From contig JAHFSX010000004.1 of NCBI GenBank assembly GCA_023269675.1, forward strand, positions 214,776-254,731: DNA of 39,956 nt. The letters are read 5' to 3'. Of this stretch, positions 1-9,800 are shown piece after piece. Every line of letters begins with the position of its first letter. Position 1 is the stretch's first letter. This DNA is from Verrucomicrobiota bacterium. Its GTDB lineage: Bacteria > Verrucomicrobiota > Kiritimatiellia > RFP12 > UBA1067. The position numbers and the translations under genes are program-made. A model generated the notes under the pieces. That model saw nothing but the letters and a program-made list of their open reading frames with translations. It was not told where the DNA came from and did not search any database.

Positions 1-682
1 GACGCTCGACGCTGTCCGGCAGCGTGACACGCGGCAGGCTCCAGCAGTTCTGGAAGGCGGCCTCCCCGATATTGACCACGCCCTCTGGAATCGAGACCTC
101 CGCCAAGCTCTGGCACTCCGCAAACGCGGCCCTTCCGATGTTCGTCACGCCCCCCGGAATCACAACGCTGGTTAGACCGGAACACCCTTCAAACACGTGA
201 TCCCTGACGTCCGTCACGCCCTCACCGATCACAACCCCGTAGCCAGGAGAGTCGAAAACCCGGCTCAGCGAGTTCCACTCCCCGGGAACGTCCGGGACGG
301 ACAGCAGCGTCACGCAAGTAAGGTTGAGACAATTCGAGAACGCGCCCTGCCAGAGGGTCTCGACTCCGCTGCCGACCGTCACATTTGTCAGCCCGGAGCA
401 CCCCCAGAAAGCCCGGCTGCCGACGTTGACCACGCTGTCGGGAATCACGACGCGGGTCAGACTCGTGCATCCAGAGAAGGCGCTATCCGTGATTCCGATG
501 ACAGGCAGCTCGTCGATCCTGTCGGGGATGACCACCTCGCCCCCGCTGCCGGCGTACCCCGTGATGGTGAGTGACCCGTTGTCGTTCGTGCAGGTGAAAT
601 CCCCCGCCTTAAGAGCGGAAGCCGAGAGGAGCGCCAAAAGAACGGATCCGATCCGTGCGTGTCTCCCAACACAAGTTTTCAT
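1..682 (-). CDS. Secreted BspA-type leucine-rich repeat protein (C-terminus outside window)
   Basis: The reading frame is open to the window edge, so only the first 227 residues are present. It starts with a Sec signal peptide (positively charged MKTCVGRHARIG, then a hydrophobic stretch ending near LSASALKAG). From about residue 35 it carries LRR_5/BspA-type repeats of about 23 residues, recognisable by units such as GCTSLTRVVIPDSVVNVGSRAF, ECQSLAEVSIPEGVVNIG and QNCWSLPRVTLPDSV. Proteins of this family are exported or cell-surface and often bind host or polysaccharide ligands; the ligand cannot be read from sequence. The ATG follows GAGGAACAGG, a good ribosome site. A sigma70-like promoter lies about 35-60 nt upstream. 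The repeat domain is certain, the function is not. Confidence 0.85.
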   Translation of the reverse strand, partial: MKTCVGRHARIGSVLLALLSASALKAGDFTCTNDNGSLTITGYAGSGGEVVIPDRIDELPVIGITDSAFSGCTSLTRVVIPDSVVNVGSRAFWGCSGLTNVTVGSGVETLWQGAFSNCLNLTCVTLLSVPDVPGEWNSLSRVFDSPGYGVVIGEGVTDVRDHVFEGCSGLTSVVIPGGVTNIGRAAFAECQSLAEVSIPEGVVNIGEAAFQNCWSLPRVTLPDSVER

Positions 683-716
683 ACGCCTGTTCCTCAAAAA
701 ATCAGTTTTTTATAAA

Positions 717-744
717 TTTATACCATCTGAACATCACGCGACAA
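717..744 (-). promoter_or_regulatory. Sigma70-like promoter of the leucine-rich repeat gene
   Basis: On the minus strand TTGTCG is followed after 16 nt by TATAAA, in an AT-rich pocket upstream of the leucine-rich repeat start codon. The only gene it can serve is that one. Confidence 0.5.
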
Positions 745-814
745 GCCTGAAAAAAGAGACCTCCGTCCGCCAAGGTCCTCCGGCGGGGAAGCGCGCCGAA
801 GCGAAAGCGGCACG

Positions 815-843
815 AAAAAACGCGCGGCTGAGCCAGCCGCGCG
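815..843 (-). terminator. Rho-independent terminator of tyrS
   Basis: Read on the minus strand, a perfect 9-bp stem (CGCGCGGCT paired with AGCCGCGCG, 5-nt loop) is followed directly by six T residues. It lies about 33 nt after the tyrS stop codon. Confidence 0.9.
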
Positions 844-875
844 TCGTGATGAAAGCTAAACCCTTACGCTGTTTT

Positions 876-2144
876 CTATTGCACCTTCAGCAGGAAGAAG
901 CTCTTCTTGCCGCTGCGCAGGACCGCCAGTCGGCCCTCGATCAGGTCGGTCGCCTCGAACGCGCGCTCGAGGCCGGGGGCGCGCACGTTGTTGATGTTGA
1001 GGCCGCCCTGCTGCACCAGCCGGCGCGCCTCGCCCTTGCTGGCCATCATGCCGGCGGCGGCGATCACCTCGAAGGCGGGCTTGCCGAGCACCTGGTCGGC
1101 GGGCAGGGTGGCGGAGGCCACGTTGGCGAAGATCTTCTCGAGGTCGTCCGCGGCCAGGCCGTCGAGCGAGCCGCCGAAGAGCACGTCCGTCGCCTTCTTG
1201 GCGATGGCCAGGCCCCGCTCGCCGTGCACGGCGCGGGTCAGCTCCTCGGCCAGCACGAGCTGCGCCTCGCGCTTGCCGGGGTCGGCCGCCACGGCCGCCT
1301 CGAGCTCCGCGATGCGCTCAAAGGGCACGAAGGTGAAGATCTTGAGGTAGCGGATCACGTCCGCGTCCAGCGTGCGCAGGAAGAACTGGTAAAAGTCGTA
1401 GTACGAGGTCTTGCGCGCGTCGAGGAAGATGGCGTTGCCCTCGCTCTTGCCGAACTTCTTGCCCGCGCTGTCGCACACCAGCGGGAAGGTCATGCCGAAG
1501 GCCTCCTGGCCGCAGAGGCGGCGCACAAGCTCGGTGCCGGCCGTGATGTTGCCCCACTGGTCGGAGCCGCCGATCTGCAGGGTGCAGCCGTAGGTCTTGT
1601 AGAGGTGCAGGAAGTCGTAGCCCTGGAGGATCTGGTAGCAGAACTCGGTGAAGCTCATGCCCTCGTCGGACTCGAGGCGCTTCTTGACGCTGTCCTTGCT
1701 GAGCATGCCGCCCATGCGGAAGTAGCGTCCCACGTCGCGCAGCAGGTCGATGAAGGTGAAGTCCTTGAACCAGTCATAGTTGTTCACCATGACCGCCGGG
1801 TTGGCGGAGGCGGGGTCGAAATCGATGAAGCGCGAGAGGTTCTCTTTGATGCCGACGAGGTTGAGCTCCACCTGCTCCGCGCTCAGGAGGTTGCGCTCTT
1901 TGGATTTGCCGGAGGGGTCGCCGATGAGGCCCGTGGCGCCGCCGACCAGGGCGATGACCTTGTGGCCCGCGCGCTGCAGGTGCGCCAGCGCCATGATGGT
2001 CACGAAGTTGCCGGCCTGCAGGCTGTCGTTGGTGGGGTCGAAGCCCGCGTACACGGTCAGGGGCTGGTCGAGCGCCTTCGCCAGCTCCGGGCTCGTCATG
2101 TCCTCGAACAGAAAGCGTGCCTTGAAGGTATCCAGAATGTTCAT
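876..2144 (-). CDS. tyrS: Tyrosyl-tRNA synthetase
   Basis: Cytoplasmic class I synthetase that charges tRNA-Tyr with tyrosine for translation. The 422 residues match the usual length. The catalytic Rossmann domain begins with VYAGFDPTNDSLQAGNF, where the usual HIGH tetrapeptide reads QAGN (43-46). GGATGLIGDPSGKSKERN (68-85), the tyrosine-pocket segment QILQGYDFLHLYKTYGC and IGGSDQWGN (191-199) follow, and the KMSKS loop is KFGKS (230-234). The C-terminal third ends in an S4-type RNA-binding domain (about 355-420, MMASKGEARRLVQQGG). No Shine-Dalgarno sequence is seen before the ATG. The gene has its own terminator and is separated from rpsA by another terminator and a 9-nt repeat array, so it is probably transcribed alone. 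Confidence 0.97.
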   Translation of the reverse strand: MNILDTFKARFLFEDMTSPELAKALDQPLTVYAGFDPTNDSLQAGNFVTIMALAHLQRAGHKVIALVGGATGLIGDPSGKSKERNLLSAEQVELNLVGIKENLSRFIDFDPASANPAVMVNNYDWFKDFTFIDLLRDVGRYFRMGGMLSKDSVKKRLESDEGMSFTEFCYQILQGYDFLHLYKTYGCTLQIGGSDQWGNITAGTELVRRLCGQEAFGMTFPLVCDSAGKKFGKSEGNAIFLDARKTSYYDFYQFFLRTLDADVIRYLKIFTFVPFERIAELEAAVAADPGKREAQLVLAEELTRAVHGERGLAIAKKATDVLFGGSLDGLAADDLEKIFANVASATLPADQVLGKPAFEVIAAAGMMASKGEARRLVQQGGLNINNVRAPGLERAFEATDLIEGRLAVLRSGKKSFFLLKVQ

Positions 2145-2169
2145 GGAAAGGGAGTTCTTAGGGAGTTTA

Positions 2170-2223
2170 TCGATCGAATCGAGGGAATCGAATCATTCGA
2201 TTGAATCGAGTCACTCGAATCTG
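2170..2223. repeat. Six-unit TCGA-anchored 9-nt array
   Basis: Six consecutive 9-nt units each begin with TCGA and then vary in the next five bases: TCGATCGAA, TCGAGGGAA, TCGAATCAT, then TTGAA, GTCAC and ATCTG after the core. The phase is exact across all 54 nt. The array sits between the rpsA terminator and the tyrS start codon, in the probable tyrS 5' region. TCGA is self-complementary, so the array reads the same phase on both strands. Confidence 0.8.
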
Positions 2224-2224
2224 A

Positions 2225-2258
2225 CAAAAAAGAAGGGGCGCCTGTTGCCAGGCGCCCC
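2225..2258 (-). terminator. Rho-independent terminator of rpsA
   Basis: On the minus strand a perfect 10-bp stem (GGGGCGCCTG with CAGGCGCCCC, 4-nt loop) is followed by TTCTTTTTT. It begins about 8 nt after the rpsA stop codon. Confidence 0.92.
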
Positions 2259-2265
2259 TCTTTGC

Positions 2266-4005
2266 TCAGTCGGCTCCGGGACGCCACTCTTCGCTCTGCG
2301 CGAAGGCGTCGTCGAAGGCGGCCGCCAGACCCACCAGGTTCTCGCCCGGCTTGAGGTCCGTGATGTTCAGGTCGCGCGTGAGTTCCGCGATCTGCGTCTC
2401 GTTCATGGTCACGGCCTTGATGCTCAGGCCGATGCGGCGCTCCTCGCGGTCGATCTTGACGATGCGGGCTTCCACATCCTGTCCGACCTTGAGGGCGTCC
2501 TTGACCTTCTCCACGTGCTGGTCGCTGATCTGGGAGATGTGGACGAGCCCGTCCACGCCATCCTCGAGTTCAACGAACGCGCCGAAGGAGGCGATCTTGG
2601 AGACCTTGCCCTTGACGATCTGGCCGATGCCGTAGCGGCTGGTGATCGTGTTCCAGGGGTCGTCGCTGGCCTGCTTGAGGCCGAGGCTGATGCGCTGATC
2701 GCCCGGGTTGACCTCGAGCACCACCGCGTCGACCTGCTGCCCCTTCTGGAGCACCTCGCTGGGGTGGTTGATCTTGCGCGTCCACGACATGTCGGAGACG
2801 TGGATCATGCCGTCGATGCCCTCTTCCAGCTCGACGAAGGCTCCGTAGGTCGTGAAGTTGCGGACCTTGCCGCTCACGCGGCTGCCGACCGGGTAACGGT
2901 CCTGCACGGTGTCCCAGGGGTTGGCTTCGGTCTGGCGGATGCCCAGCGCGATCTTCTGGTTGGCGGAGTCGATGCTCAGCACGACCACGTCCACCTCGTC
3001 GCCGACGTTCAGCACGTCAGAGGCGCGGGCCACGCGCTTGGTCCACGAGAACTCGGAGACGTGCACGAGGCCTTCGATGCCCGGCTCGATCTCAACGAAG
3101 GCGCCGTAAGGCACCAGGTTGACGACCTTGCCGCGCAGGCGGCTGCCGACCGGGAAGTTGCCGTCGATGTTGTTCCAGGGATTCGGCGTGGCCTGCTTGA
3201 GGCCCAGGGAGACGCGCTCGCGGTCCATATCCACGTCGAGGATGACCACGTCGACTTCCTGTCCGACCTTCAGCATCTCGCTCGGGTGCTTGATCCGGCC
3301 CCAGCTCATGTCCGTGATGTGCAGCAGGCCGTCCAGACCGTCGAGGTCCACGAAGGCGCCGAAATCGGTGATGTTCTTGACGCGGCCGCGGCGCTGCTGG
3401 CCCTTGACGATGGTGCCGAGCAGTTCGCGCTTCTTGTCGGCCATGCGCTCTTCGATCAGCTCGCGGCGCGACACGATGATGTTGCGGCGCTCGTTGCTGA
3501 TCTTGATGACCTTGAATTCGCAGGTCATGTTCAGGTAAGGGTCGGGATCGTGCACGGGGGTCACGTCCACTTGCGAGCCGGGCAGGAACGCGTCCACGCC
3601 ATCCACGCTCACGATCAGGCCGCCGCGCACCTTGCTGCGGATCGTGCCGGTGACCACGCCGCCTTCGGTGTACTTGTCGAGGACCGCATCCCAGCGCAGC
3701 TTCTCGTCCGCGCGTCCCTTGCTCAGGATGACCATCCCGCCGTCGCTCTCCAGCTCGACGAGCAGCACGTCGATCACGTCGCCCACCTTGATCAGGGAGA
3801 CATCTTCGAACTCGTTCGCCGGAACAATGCCTTCCGACTTGTAGCCGATATCAACGAGAACCTCGTTGCCTTTGACGCCGCTGATCGTACCCTTGATGAT
3901 GGACCCGGCCGTGAACTTGTTCATCTGCTGGTCCAGCGCTGCCGCCATCGCGTCATACATCGGACCTGTTTTGGGAGTTGCGGCCGTGGGTTTGCGAATT
4001 GCCAT
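2266..4005 (-). CDS. rpsA: 30S ribosomal protein S1
   Basis: The 579-residue protein has six S1 (OB-fold) repeats at about 32-100, 118-185, 203-271, 288-358, 375-445 and 462-531. The last four share the hallmark phrase YGAFVEL or FGAFVDL followed by GLVHVSE/GMIHVSD and [11 protein letters not shown]. The number of repeats and length match classical S1, which holds mRNA on the 30S subunit and helps unfold structured leaders. The start at [14 protein letters not shown] gives a short basic N-terminus. The upstream GGGAACAGACTCAC is a poor ribosome site, which is common for S1 genes because they are autogenously controlled. A strong terminator follows. Confidence 0.97.
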   Translation of the reverse strand: MAIRKPTAATPKTGPMYDAMAAALDQQMNKFTAGSIIKGTISGVKGNEVLVDIGYKSEGIVPANEFEDVSLIKVGDVIDVLLVELESDGGMVILSKGRADEKLRWDAVLDKYTEGGVVTGTIRSKVRGGLIVSVDGVDAFLPGSQVDVTPVHDPDPYLNMTCEFKVIKISNERRNIIVSRRELIEERMADKKRELLGTIVKGQQRRGRVKNITDFGAFVDLDGLDGLLHITDMSWGRIKHPSEMLKVGQEVDVVILDVDMDRERVSLGLKQATPNPWNNIDGNFPVGSRLRGKVVNLVPYGAFVEIEPGIEGLVHVSEFSWTKRVARASDVLNVGDEVDVVVLSIDSANQKIALGIRQTEANPWDTVQDRYPVGSRVSGKVRNFTTYGAFVELEEGIDGMIHVSDMSWTRKINHPSEVLQKGQQVDAVVLEVNPGDQRISLGLKQASDDPWNTITSRYGIGQIVKGKVSKIASFGAFVELEDGVDGLVHISQISDQHVEKVKDALKVGQDVEARIVKIDREERRIGLSIKAVTMNETQIAELTRDLNITDLKPGENLVGLAAAFDDAFAQSEEWRPGAD

Positions 4006-4252
4006 GTGAGTCTGTTCCCGTCTGTCGGACCGTGAGCATGCATCCGTGCGCGCCAGTGCGGCGCCGCATCATCCGTCAGACGTTGGTTGGTTGTTTATCA
4101 CTCCGGATCGCACCTGTCAGCCTGGGTCACCCGACCCGGCCACAGCTCTCCGGCATTTGCCTTGCTTAGACAAAAGGTATTCAATTTAGCAAAAATGGAG
4201 ACCCGCCAACAAACGAAAAACGCGTCTTTTTTTTCGCGGCGCGCGCCCCTTC
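4006..4252 (-). promoter_or_regulatory. rpsA leader with possible promoter and upstream A/T-rich hairpin
   Basis: No gene is visible in these 247 nt. On the minus strand TTGTTG (4207-4212) and TAAATT (4183-4188) with an 18-nt spacer could be the rpsA promoter, leaving a leader of about 170 nt, long enough for S1 autoregulation. Just upstream CGAAAAA and TTTTTCG (4214-4236) form a 7-bp stem next to a T run, possibly ending transcription from the MATE gene. Both readings are weak. Confidence 0.35.
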
Positions 4253-5674
4253 TCAGTGGATCTCGTCGGGAACCGGCGGGATATACTCCAGCCCCTCGCG
4301 GTGCTCGATCACGCGGATCTGCTTCCAGGCGCCCGAGCGCCACCGCCACCAGAGGCCGACCGCCAGCACCGAAATATAGAGCGCCAGCCAGACCCAGAGC
4401 GTCAGGATCCCGTATCCCGCGTGCAGCAGCAGCACCGTGCCGGGCACGAGGATCAGCCAGCCGCCCAGCACCATGTAAACCATCACGAAACGGGTGTCGC
4501 CCGCGCCTTTCAGCGCGCCGCTGAAGACGATCGTCACCACGTCCAGCATCCCCCACGCCGCCATGAGCCAGAGCATCGACCGGCCGAGCGCCACCAGCTC
4601 CGCGGCCGAGAAGGCGGCGCTCTTCGGACGGAACAGCGCGAAGTAGAAGCGCGGGAAGAGGATGAAGGTCAGGCCGATCACGGCCATGTAGATCCAGGCC
4701 ATTTTCAGGCCGGTGTACCCCGCGCGTTCGGCGGCCGCGGGATTCCGCGCGCCCTGATGGTGCCCCACGACCGTGGCGGTCGCCATGCCGAAGCCCAGCA
4801 GCGGCGCGAAGGCCAGATTGTTGATGCTGAAAGCGATGTTGCTCGCGGCCAGCGACAGCTCGCCCAGGCGCCCCGTGAGCATGATGAAGAGCGTGAACGA
4901 GCCGATGTCCATCAGCAGCTGGAACCCCGACGGCCCGCCGAAACGCACGATGCGCCGCATCAGCGCGAGATCGACCCGCAGCACGGCGGGGAAGCCCACC
5001 GAGCGCACCGTCCGCTCGCGGGAAAACACGGCCAGCTGCAGGAAGAAGGTGAAAAAGCCCGAGATGACCGTCGCGTACGCCGCACCCGCGATGCCCATTT
5101 CCGGGACGCCGCAGTGCCCGAAGATCATGACATAGTTGAGCCCGATGTTCATGAGGCAGCCGGCCGCGTTGGCGAACATGTTGATCTGGGTGCGCCCGAT
5201 GCCCATGAAAAACCCGCCGATGGCGGAGTTAAGCGGCACCATGACCCCGCCGGCCATCAGCAGAATGAAGTAGGTTTTCTCGGCCGCCAAGACCGCCGGC
5301 GTATGCGCGCTCAGGGCCAGCAGCCAGCAGCCGAGCGGGATCAGCGCGAGGATGAACGGCCACGAGGCCAGCGCCAGCCACAGCCCCTGGACCGTGGAGA
5401 GGACGCTGCCGCGGGCGTGCTTCGCGCCGTGATACTGGGCGGCGAACGTGCCCGCGTAACCGGCCAGCGCCTGGAACAGGCAGACGAAGGTGTGCGCCAG
5501 CGCGCCGGCCGGCAGCGCGGCCTGGATGGTGACGCTGCTGTAGCGCGAGAGGAAGACGCGGTCGCAGAACTGCATGATGGTGAACGAGCCCATGCTGAGG
5601 ATCAGCGGGGCGGCGATGCGCCACATCTCGCGGTATCCGCCCGGCGGCGGCGCGCTGTCCAAGGGACGTGTCAC
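4253..5674 (-). CDS. MATE family multidrug/organic cation exporter
   Basis: Inner-membrane protein of 473 residues, predicted to have 12 membrane segments, of the multi-antimicrobial extrusion family (drug:H+ or drug:Na+ antiport). Typical features are the N-terminal segment MWRIAAPLILSMGSFTIMQF, the phrase FCDRVFLSRYSS, loops such as YHGAKHARGS and the mid-protein FGGPSGFQLLMDIGSFTLF, with a second half of similar pattern. I chose the GTG (VTRPLDS) because it overlaps the hldD stop codon as GTGA and leaves a normal-length protein; a longer upstream extension would run through hldD. A GGAAG lies 7 nt before the GTG. Coupling to hldD suggests a possible role in envelope glycolipid export, but the substrate cannot be read; NorM-type drug export is the default. 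Confidence 0.9.
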   Translation of the reverse strand: MTRPLDSAPPPGGYREMWRIAAPLILSMGSFTIMQFCDRVFLSRYSSVTIQAALPAGALAHTFVCLFQALAGYAGTFAAQYHGAKHARGSVLSTVQGLWLALASWPFILALIPLGCWLLALSAHTPAVLAAEKTYFILLMAGGVMVPLNSAIGGFFMGIGRTQINMFANAAGCLMNIGLNYVMIFGHCGVPEMGIAGAAYATVISGFFTFFLQLAVFSRERTVRSVGFPAVLRVDLALMRRIVRFGGPSGFQLLMDIGSFTLFIMLTGRLGELSLAASNIAFSINNLAFAPLLGFGMATATVVGHHQGARNPAAAERAGYTGLKMAWIYMAVIGLTFILFPRFYFALFRPKSAAFSAAELVALGRSMLWLMAAWGMLDVVTIVFSGALKGAGDTRFVMVYMVLGGWLILVPGTVLLLHAGYGILTLWVWLALYISVLAVGLWWRWRSGAWKQIRVIEHREGLEYIPPVPDEIH

Positions 5675-6636
5675 GGCGCGGCTTCCAGGCCGTTTTTCAC
5701 ATAATCCAGGACCCCGTCCTCCAACGGCATGAAGGCGTGGCCGCAGCCGGCGGCGCGCAGCTTGCGCGTGTCGGCCTCGGTGAAATACTGGTACTTGTCG
5801 CGCAGGTGCGCGGGCATGTCGACGAACGCGATGACGGGCTCGCGCCCCATCGCGGCATAGACCGCGCGCAGCAGGTCGAGCCACGACCGTGCCCGGCCCG
5901 TGCCGCAGTTGAACAGCCCGGAAACTTCGGGATGGTCATGGAAGAAAAGCGTCACGGCCACGGCGTCCTTGACGTAGACGAAATCGCGCACCTGCCCGCC
6001 GTCCGTGTAGCCGGGCCGGTGGGAGCGGAAAAGGGAGAACGACCCCTTCTCCAGGATCTGGTGGTAGGCTTTGTGGACCACCGAGCGCATCTCGCCCTTG
6101 TGGCCCTCGCCCGGCCCGAAGACGTTGAAATACTTGAGCCCGACAATGCGGTTCAGCCAGACCTCCCGCAGGGCGATCAGGTCGAACTTCTGTTTCGACC
6201 AGCCGTAGAGGTTGAGCGGCTGGAGTCTGGGCGTCACGGCGTCATCGTCGCAGTAGCCCAGCTCGCCGTCGCCGTAGGTCGCGGCGCTGGAGGCGTAGAT
6301 GAAGCGCGTCCCATGCGCGAGGCACCACTCGCACAGCTCGCGGGTGTAGCCGGTGTTGTTGTCGTCGAGGTAGGCCTGGCTCGTCTCCGTCGTGGAGCTG
6401 CACGCGCCGAGATGGAAAAGGGTGGTCGCGGGCGCGATCTCGCCCGCGCGCAGCGCGTCCCGGAACGCCTCGCGGTCGAGATAGCGCGCGTAGCGCAGCC
6501 CCGCGAGGTTCCGCTCCTTCAAGGGGTTGTTCAGGTGGTCGGTCACCAGAATGTCGCTGTGGCCGCGCGCGTTCAGCGCCGCGACCAGATTGCTGCCGAT
6601 GAGCCCGGCCCCGCCTGTGACAATAAACCGCTCCAT
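5671..6636 (-). CDS. hldD: ADP-L-glycero-D-manno-heptose 6-epimerase
   Basis: Short-chain dehydrogenase-type epimerase that converts ADP-D-glycero-D-manno-heptose to the L-form used for LPS inner core. The 321-residue protein has the NADP-binding loop GGAGLIG (8-14), the family phrase HLGACSSTTE (75-84), YASSAATYGDG, catalytic YGWSK (Tyr144, Lys148) and GPGEGHKGEM with the second catalytic Lys180, followed by RDFVYVKDA and FNCGTGRARSW. The ATG was chosen because GGAAGG lies 9 nt upstream and the protein then starts at MERFIVTGG; an in-frame ATG 33 nt upstream would add an unnecessary tail. Its stop overlaps the MATE start by 4 nt, so the two are translationally coupled. Its presence implies a heptose-containing LPS. 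Confidence 0.96.
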   Translation of the reverse strand: MERFIVTGGAGLIGSNLVAALNARGHSDILVTDHLNNPLKERNLAGLRYARYLDREAFRDALRAGEIAPATTLFHLGACSSTTETSQAYLDDNNTGYTRELCEWCLAHGTRFIYASSAATYGDGELGYCDDDAVTPRLQPLNLYGWSKQKFDLIALREVWLNRIVGLKYFNVFGPGEGHKGEMRSVVHKAYHQILEKGSFSLFRSHRPGYTDGGQVRDFVYVKDAVAVTLFFHDHPEVSGLFNCGTGRARSWLDLLRAVYAAMGREPVIAFVDMPAHLRDKYQYFTEADTRKLRAAGCGHAFMPLEDGVLDYVKNGLEAAP

Positions 6637-6696
6637 AGAGACACGCCTTCCGATGAGTGAGTGGATCAACAGTGTACCAGCAGGCGCGGACGGAGA

Positions 6697-6811
6697 CCAG
6701 TTAGGAGTTCGCCCACCCTCCGCGGAGCGGGAGCAAACGAAAGGCGGACGTTCCTGGACGATTAGGATTGAGAAAGGCTCCCAAACTCCTCCTTCCTAAC
6801 TCCTCCTTGTT
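6697..6811. repeat. Dispersed ~105-bp intergenic repeat, copy A
   Basis: Read on the minus strand this spacer contains, in order, GGAGCCTTTC, a CAATCCTAATC-like segment, TTTGCTCCCGCTCCGCGG and GGGCGAACTCCTAACT. The same blocks occur in the same order with nearly the same spacing on the plus strand at 37027-37130. The block between GTTCGCC and GGCGGAC can fold into a hairpin around the palindrome CTCCGCGGAG. The end nearest the upstream gene carries AACTCCT and CCTTCCT units in 7-nt phase. Confidence 0.7.
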
Positions 6812-6815
6812 GTTG

Positions 6816-9800
6816 TCACTCCTCCAGCAGCACGCGGAAACCGACGTCGTAGACCCGCTGCCAGGGCGCGTAAGGGACGCGGGCCGCGAAGGTGGCGTAG
6901 CGCGGGCGCTTCCACCACGAGCCGCCGCGCGCAAGGGCGCGCCCGTCCGGGAGGCGGTCCGCGGTCCACTCCCACACGTTGCCGTGGACATCGCGCAGCC
7001 CCCACGCGTTGGCCGCGAAGGTCCCGACCGGCGACGACACGCGGAAGCCGTCCGAGCAGTTCGTGACCGCGGGCCGCCAGGCGGGGATCGCCGCGCCCGG
7101 CATGTTCGCGCGCAGGCGCTCCATTTTGCGGAACACGGCGTCCGCCAGATTGGCGAACGGCGAGAAATCGACGTCCTCCGTCCCGTAAAACAGCGGCGTC
7201 GCGGCTCCGGCGCGGGCGGCCCACTCCCATTCGTCGCCGCCGGGCAGGCGCACGCGGCTGCCCGACCGCTGGCTGGCGAAGCGGCAGAAGGCCTCGGCGG
7301 CCTCGCAGGAGACGCGGCAGACCGGCTGCGTGGGCGTGTTGAGCGGGTAGCCGCGCTCCTGCGGCGTGAACTGCATGTACTCGCCGCGCTCCATGAAACT
7401 GTCGTGCGCGGCGTCGAAGCGGGCGTACTGCTCGTTGGTGATCTCATCCACGCTGATCCAGAACGGCTTCCTGATCTCCGCCGCGCGCCCGTCCGCGGTG
7501 GCGAAAGCGCCGGCTGGAATGCGGACGAATGCCAACCTCAAGCCGCCCCCTAGATCGAGCGTCCGCGTGGCCGTACCCAGCGCCTGCTGCCGGGCCCGCG
7601 CCGCGGCGGCGTCGAACGGCCAGCCCGCCACAGCCGGCGCGGCTATCTCCGCAGGCGGTTCGGCGGGCGGCAACGCGGCCGCGGCCAGCACGGCCGGACC
7701 GTACGTGACCTCGTGCGCCTCGTCGACACCCGCATACCGCTTCTGCAGTTCGCTGCGGCGGGCGGCGAGCTGGCCCATGCGCTTCTCGCCGACGTTCTCC
7801 GTCCAGGTGCCGTGGTTGGGCCGGTTGAGGTCGATCCACGTCGCCAGGCGGTCCCACGACTCCGCGTCGAGCCGCACGCCGTGGTGGCCGGCCTCCAGGA
7901 TCTGGAAGAGCTCGGTGGTCGAGACATGGAAATTGCACGGGGCCTGGAGGTTGTTGTCGCCCTCCTGCGTCTGGCTGCGGATAAAGGCGCAGAGCGCGAG
8001 GTAGGCGGGCGGGAAGAGGTTGTCCGCGTTGATGTAGTAGACCTCTTTCGTCTTGATCGACACGCCGGGCCGGAGCCGGAAATCAGGCCGGCCGGCGCTG
8101 CCGTCGTGGCAACGGACGCAATAGCGGTCGAGCACGGGCTGGACCTCGCGGTTGAAGGCGACGCCGCGCGCCGGGCCGTGCCACGGCGTGATCTGCGAGG
8201 GCTCGCGCTCCATCGCGCGGACGCGGGTCAGCGGGCCTGAGCCGCTGTTCTGCGGCTCATGGCAGCCCGAGCAGGACTGGAGTTCGCCGGGCATGACGGT
8301 CAGCCAGCTCCGCATCAGCTGCAGGGCGCGGCCCTGCGCGTCCAGCGGCTGGAGCGAGACGGGCGTGTTGGCGGGGACCTCGAAATAGGCGGAGCCGTCG
8401 GCCTCGACGGGCACGGTGCCCATGATGCGCACGACGTCCCACGGACCGTCGAAGCCCACGCGGTCGGTCTCCGACCCCATGCCGCGGTAGGCGAAGGAGT
8501 AGGTGAAGACCCGCAGGTTTTTGACGGTGCCGCGCGGCACGCCCGCGAGGCCGGGGCCCGCGTAAATGTCGGTGACCTTGACGCGTCCGTTCGTTTCGCC
8601 GGCCGTCACATGATCCTGCAGCCGGACCGGACGCGGTCGCGGCTGGAGCGGCACGGGCTCGAAGATCGCCTGCCCGGGCTCTTCGTAGATCAGGGTGAGG
8701 TTGTCGAAGGTGTCGGCCAGATACAGGCCCCAGAGCGCGTCCGGGTCGGGCTTGCAGGCGGTCAGGACGTAGCCGTTGCCCAGCGGCCACGGGTGCAGGA
8801 ACTTGGGCCAGGAGTCGTCCACGAGGTTGTCTTTGACGACGGGCTCGACCGGCCTGCCGCGGCCGGGGATGCGCTGGACCACGCCTTGCGTCTCCCGGCG
8901 GCCGAGCATGGGGTCGAACAGGATCAGCTCGCCCATGCGCGGGACGCCGTGGTGGCCCGAGACGACCGCGGTGAAGCGGTGCGGGTCGTCGGGAACCGGA
9001 CGCGCGTAGAACATGGCGTTCGGCCAATAGCAGTTGCTGCCGTAGAGTTCGCGCTGGCCGGTGCCGTCGGGATTCATCGTGAAGAGGAGCCGCGAGACGT
9101 AATGGACGATACCGCTGTACTCCCAGCGCAGGTACATGACGCGGCCGTCCTGAAGCTGGGTCGGATACCAGTTGTGATCCTGGTCGAAAGTCAGGCGGCG
9201 GATATGGCCGTCCGACGGATACCAGCGGTAAAGGCTGGCGACGTAGGAAGCGCCGACCACGCAGGGCACGCCGATGAACGAGGCGTTGGAGAGGAAGAGC
9301 GCGGAATCGTCGGCCAGCCAGCAGCCCGCGTAGTTGTCCACGTCGCCGTCCGGGACGAAGGGAAGCTCCGTGACGCGGCCCGGCGCGCCGATATCCAGCT
9401 CGTAAACGCGGTGGAGGCCTTTCCCGTTCTCCCCGGTGAACATCAGGCGGCGCGCGTCCCAGTGGAGCTGGAGGTCGCCGACATAGGTGCCGGGCGCGGT
9501 CGCGTGGAGCGTCTGGAGGCGCGGTTCGCCGCGCAGGCCCGTCAGGAGCGCGATCTCGTTGGTCAGGCCTTTACGGTTGACGTCGCGCTGCTGCTGCCAG
9601 TTCTGCGGCAGGGCGAGGTTGTTGGCGCCCCGGCGCACGACGAGCAGCCGGTCCGCATCCAGCAGCGGGTTGGCGAGCAGGGCGGTGCGGATCTGCCGGA
9701 GCAGCGCACGCGCCTCGGCTTCGGCGGGCCCTTCGCCCGCGTCCAGCCGCTTCAGGAGCGCGTCGCGCCGTTCGCCGAGGCCGGCGCACCATGTGCGGTC

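Noticed and set aside
324..4035. Long plus-strand open frames opposite the leucine-rich-repeat gene, tyrS and rpsA
   Set aside because: Same codon-composition effect; the minus strand has complete, motif-bearing genes with terminators.
5675..5884. N-terminal extension of the MATE gene
   Set aside because: It lies inside hldD, is Arg/Ala-rich with no membrane segment, and the GTGA overlap gives a better start.
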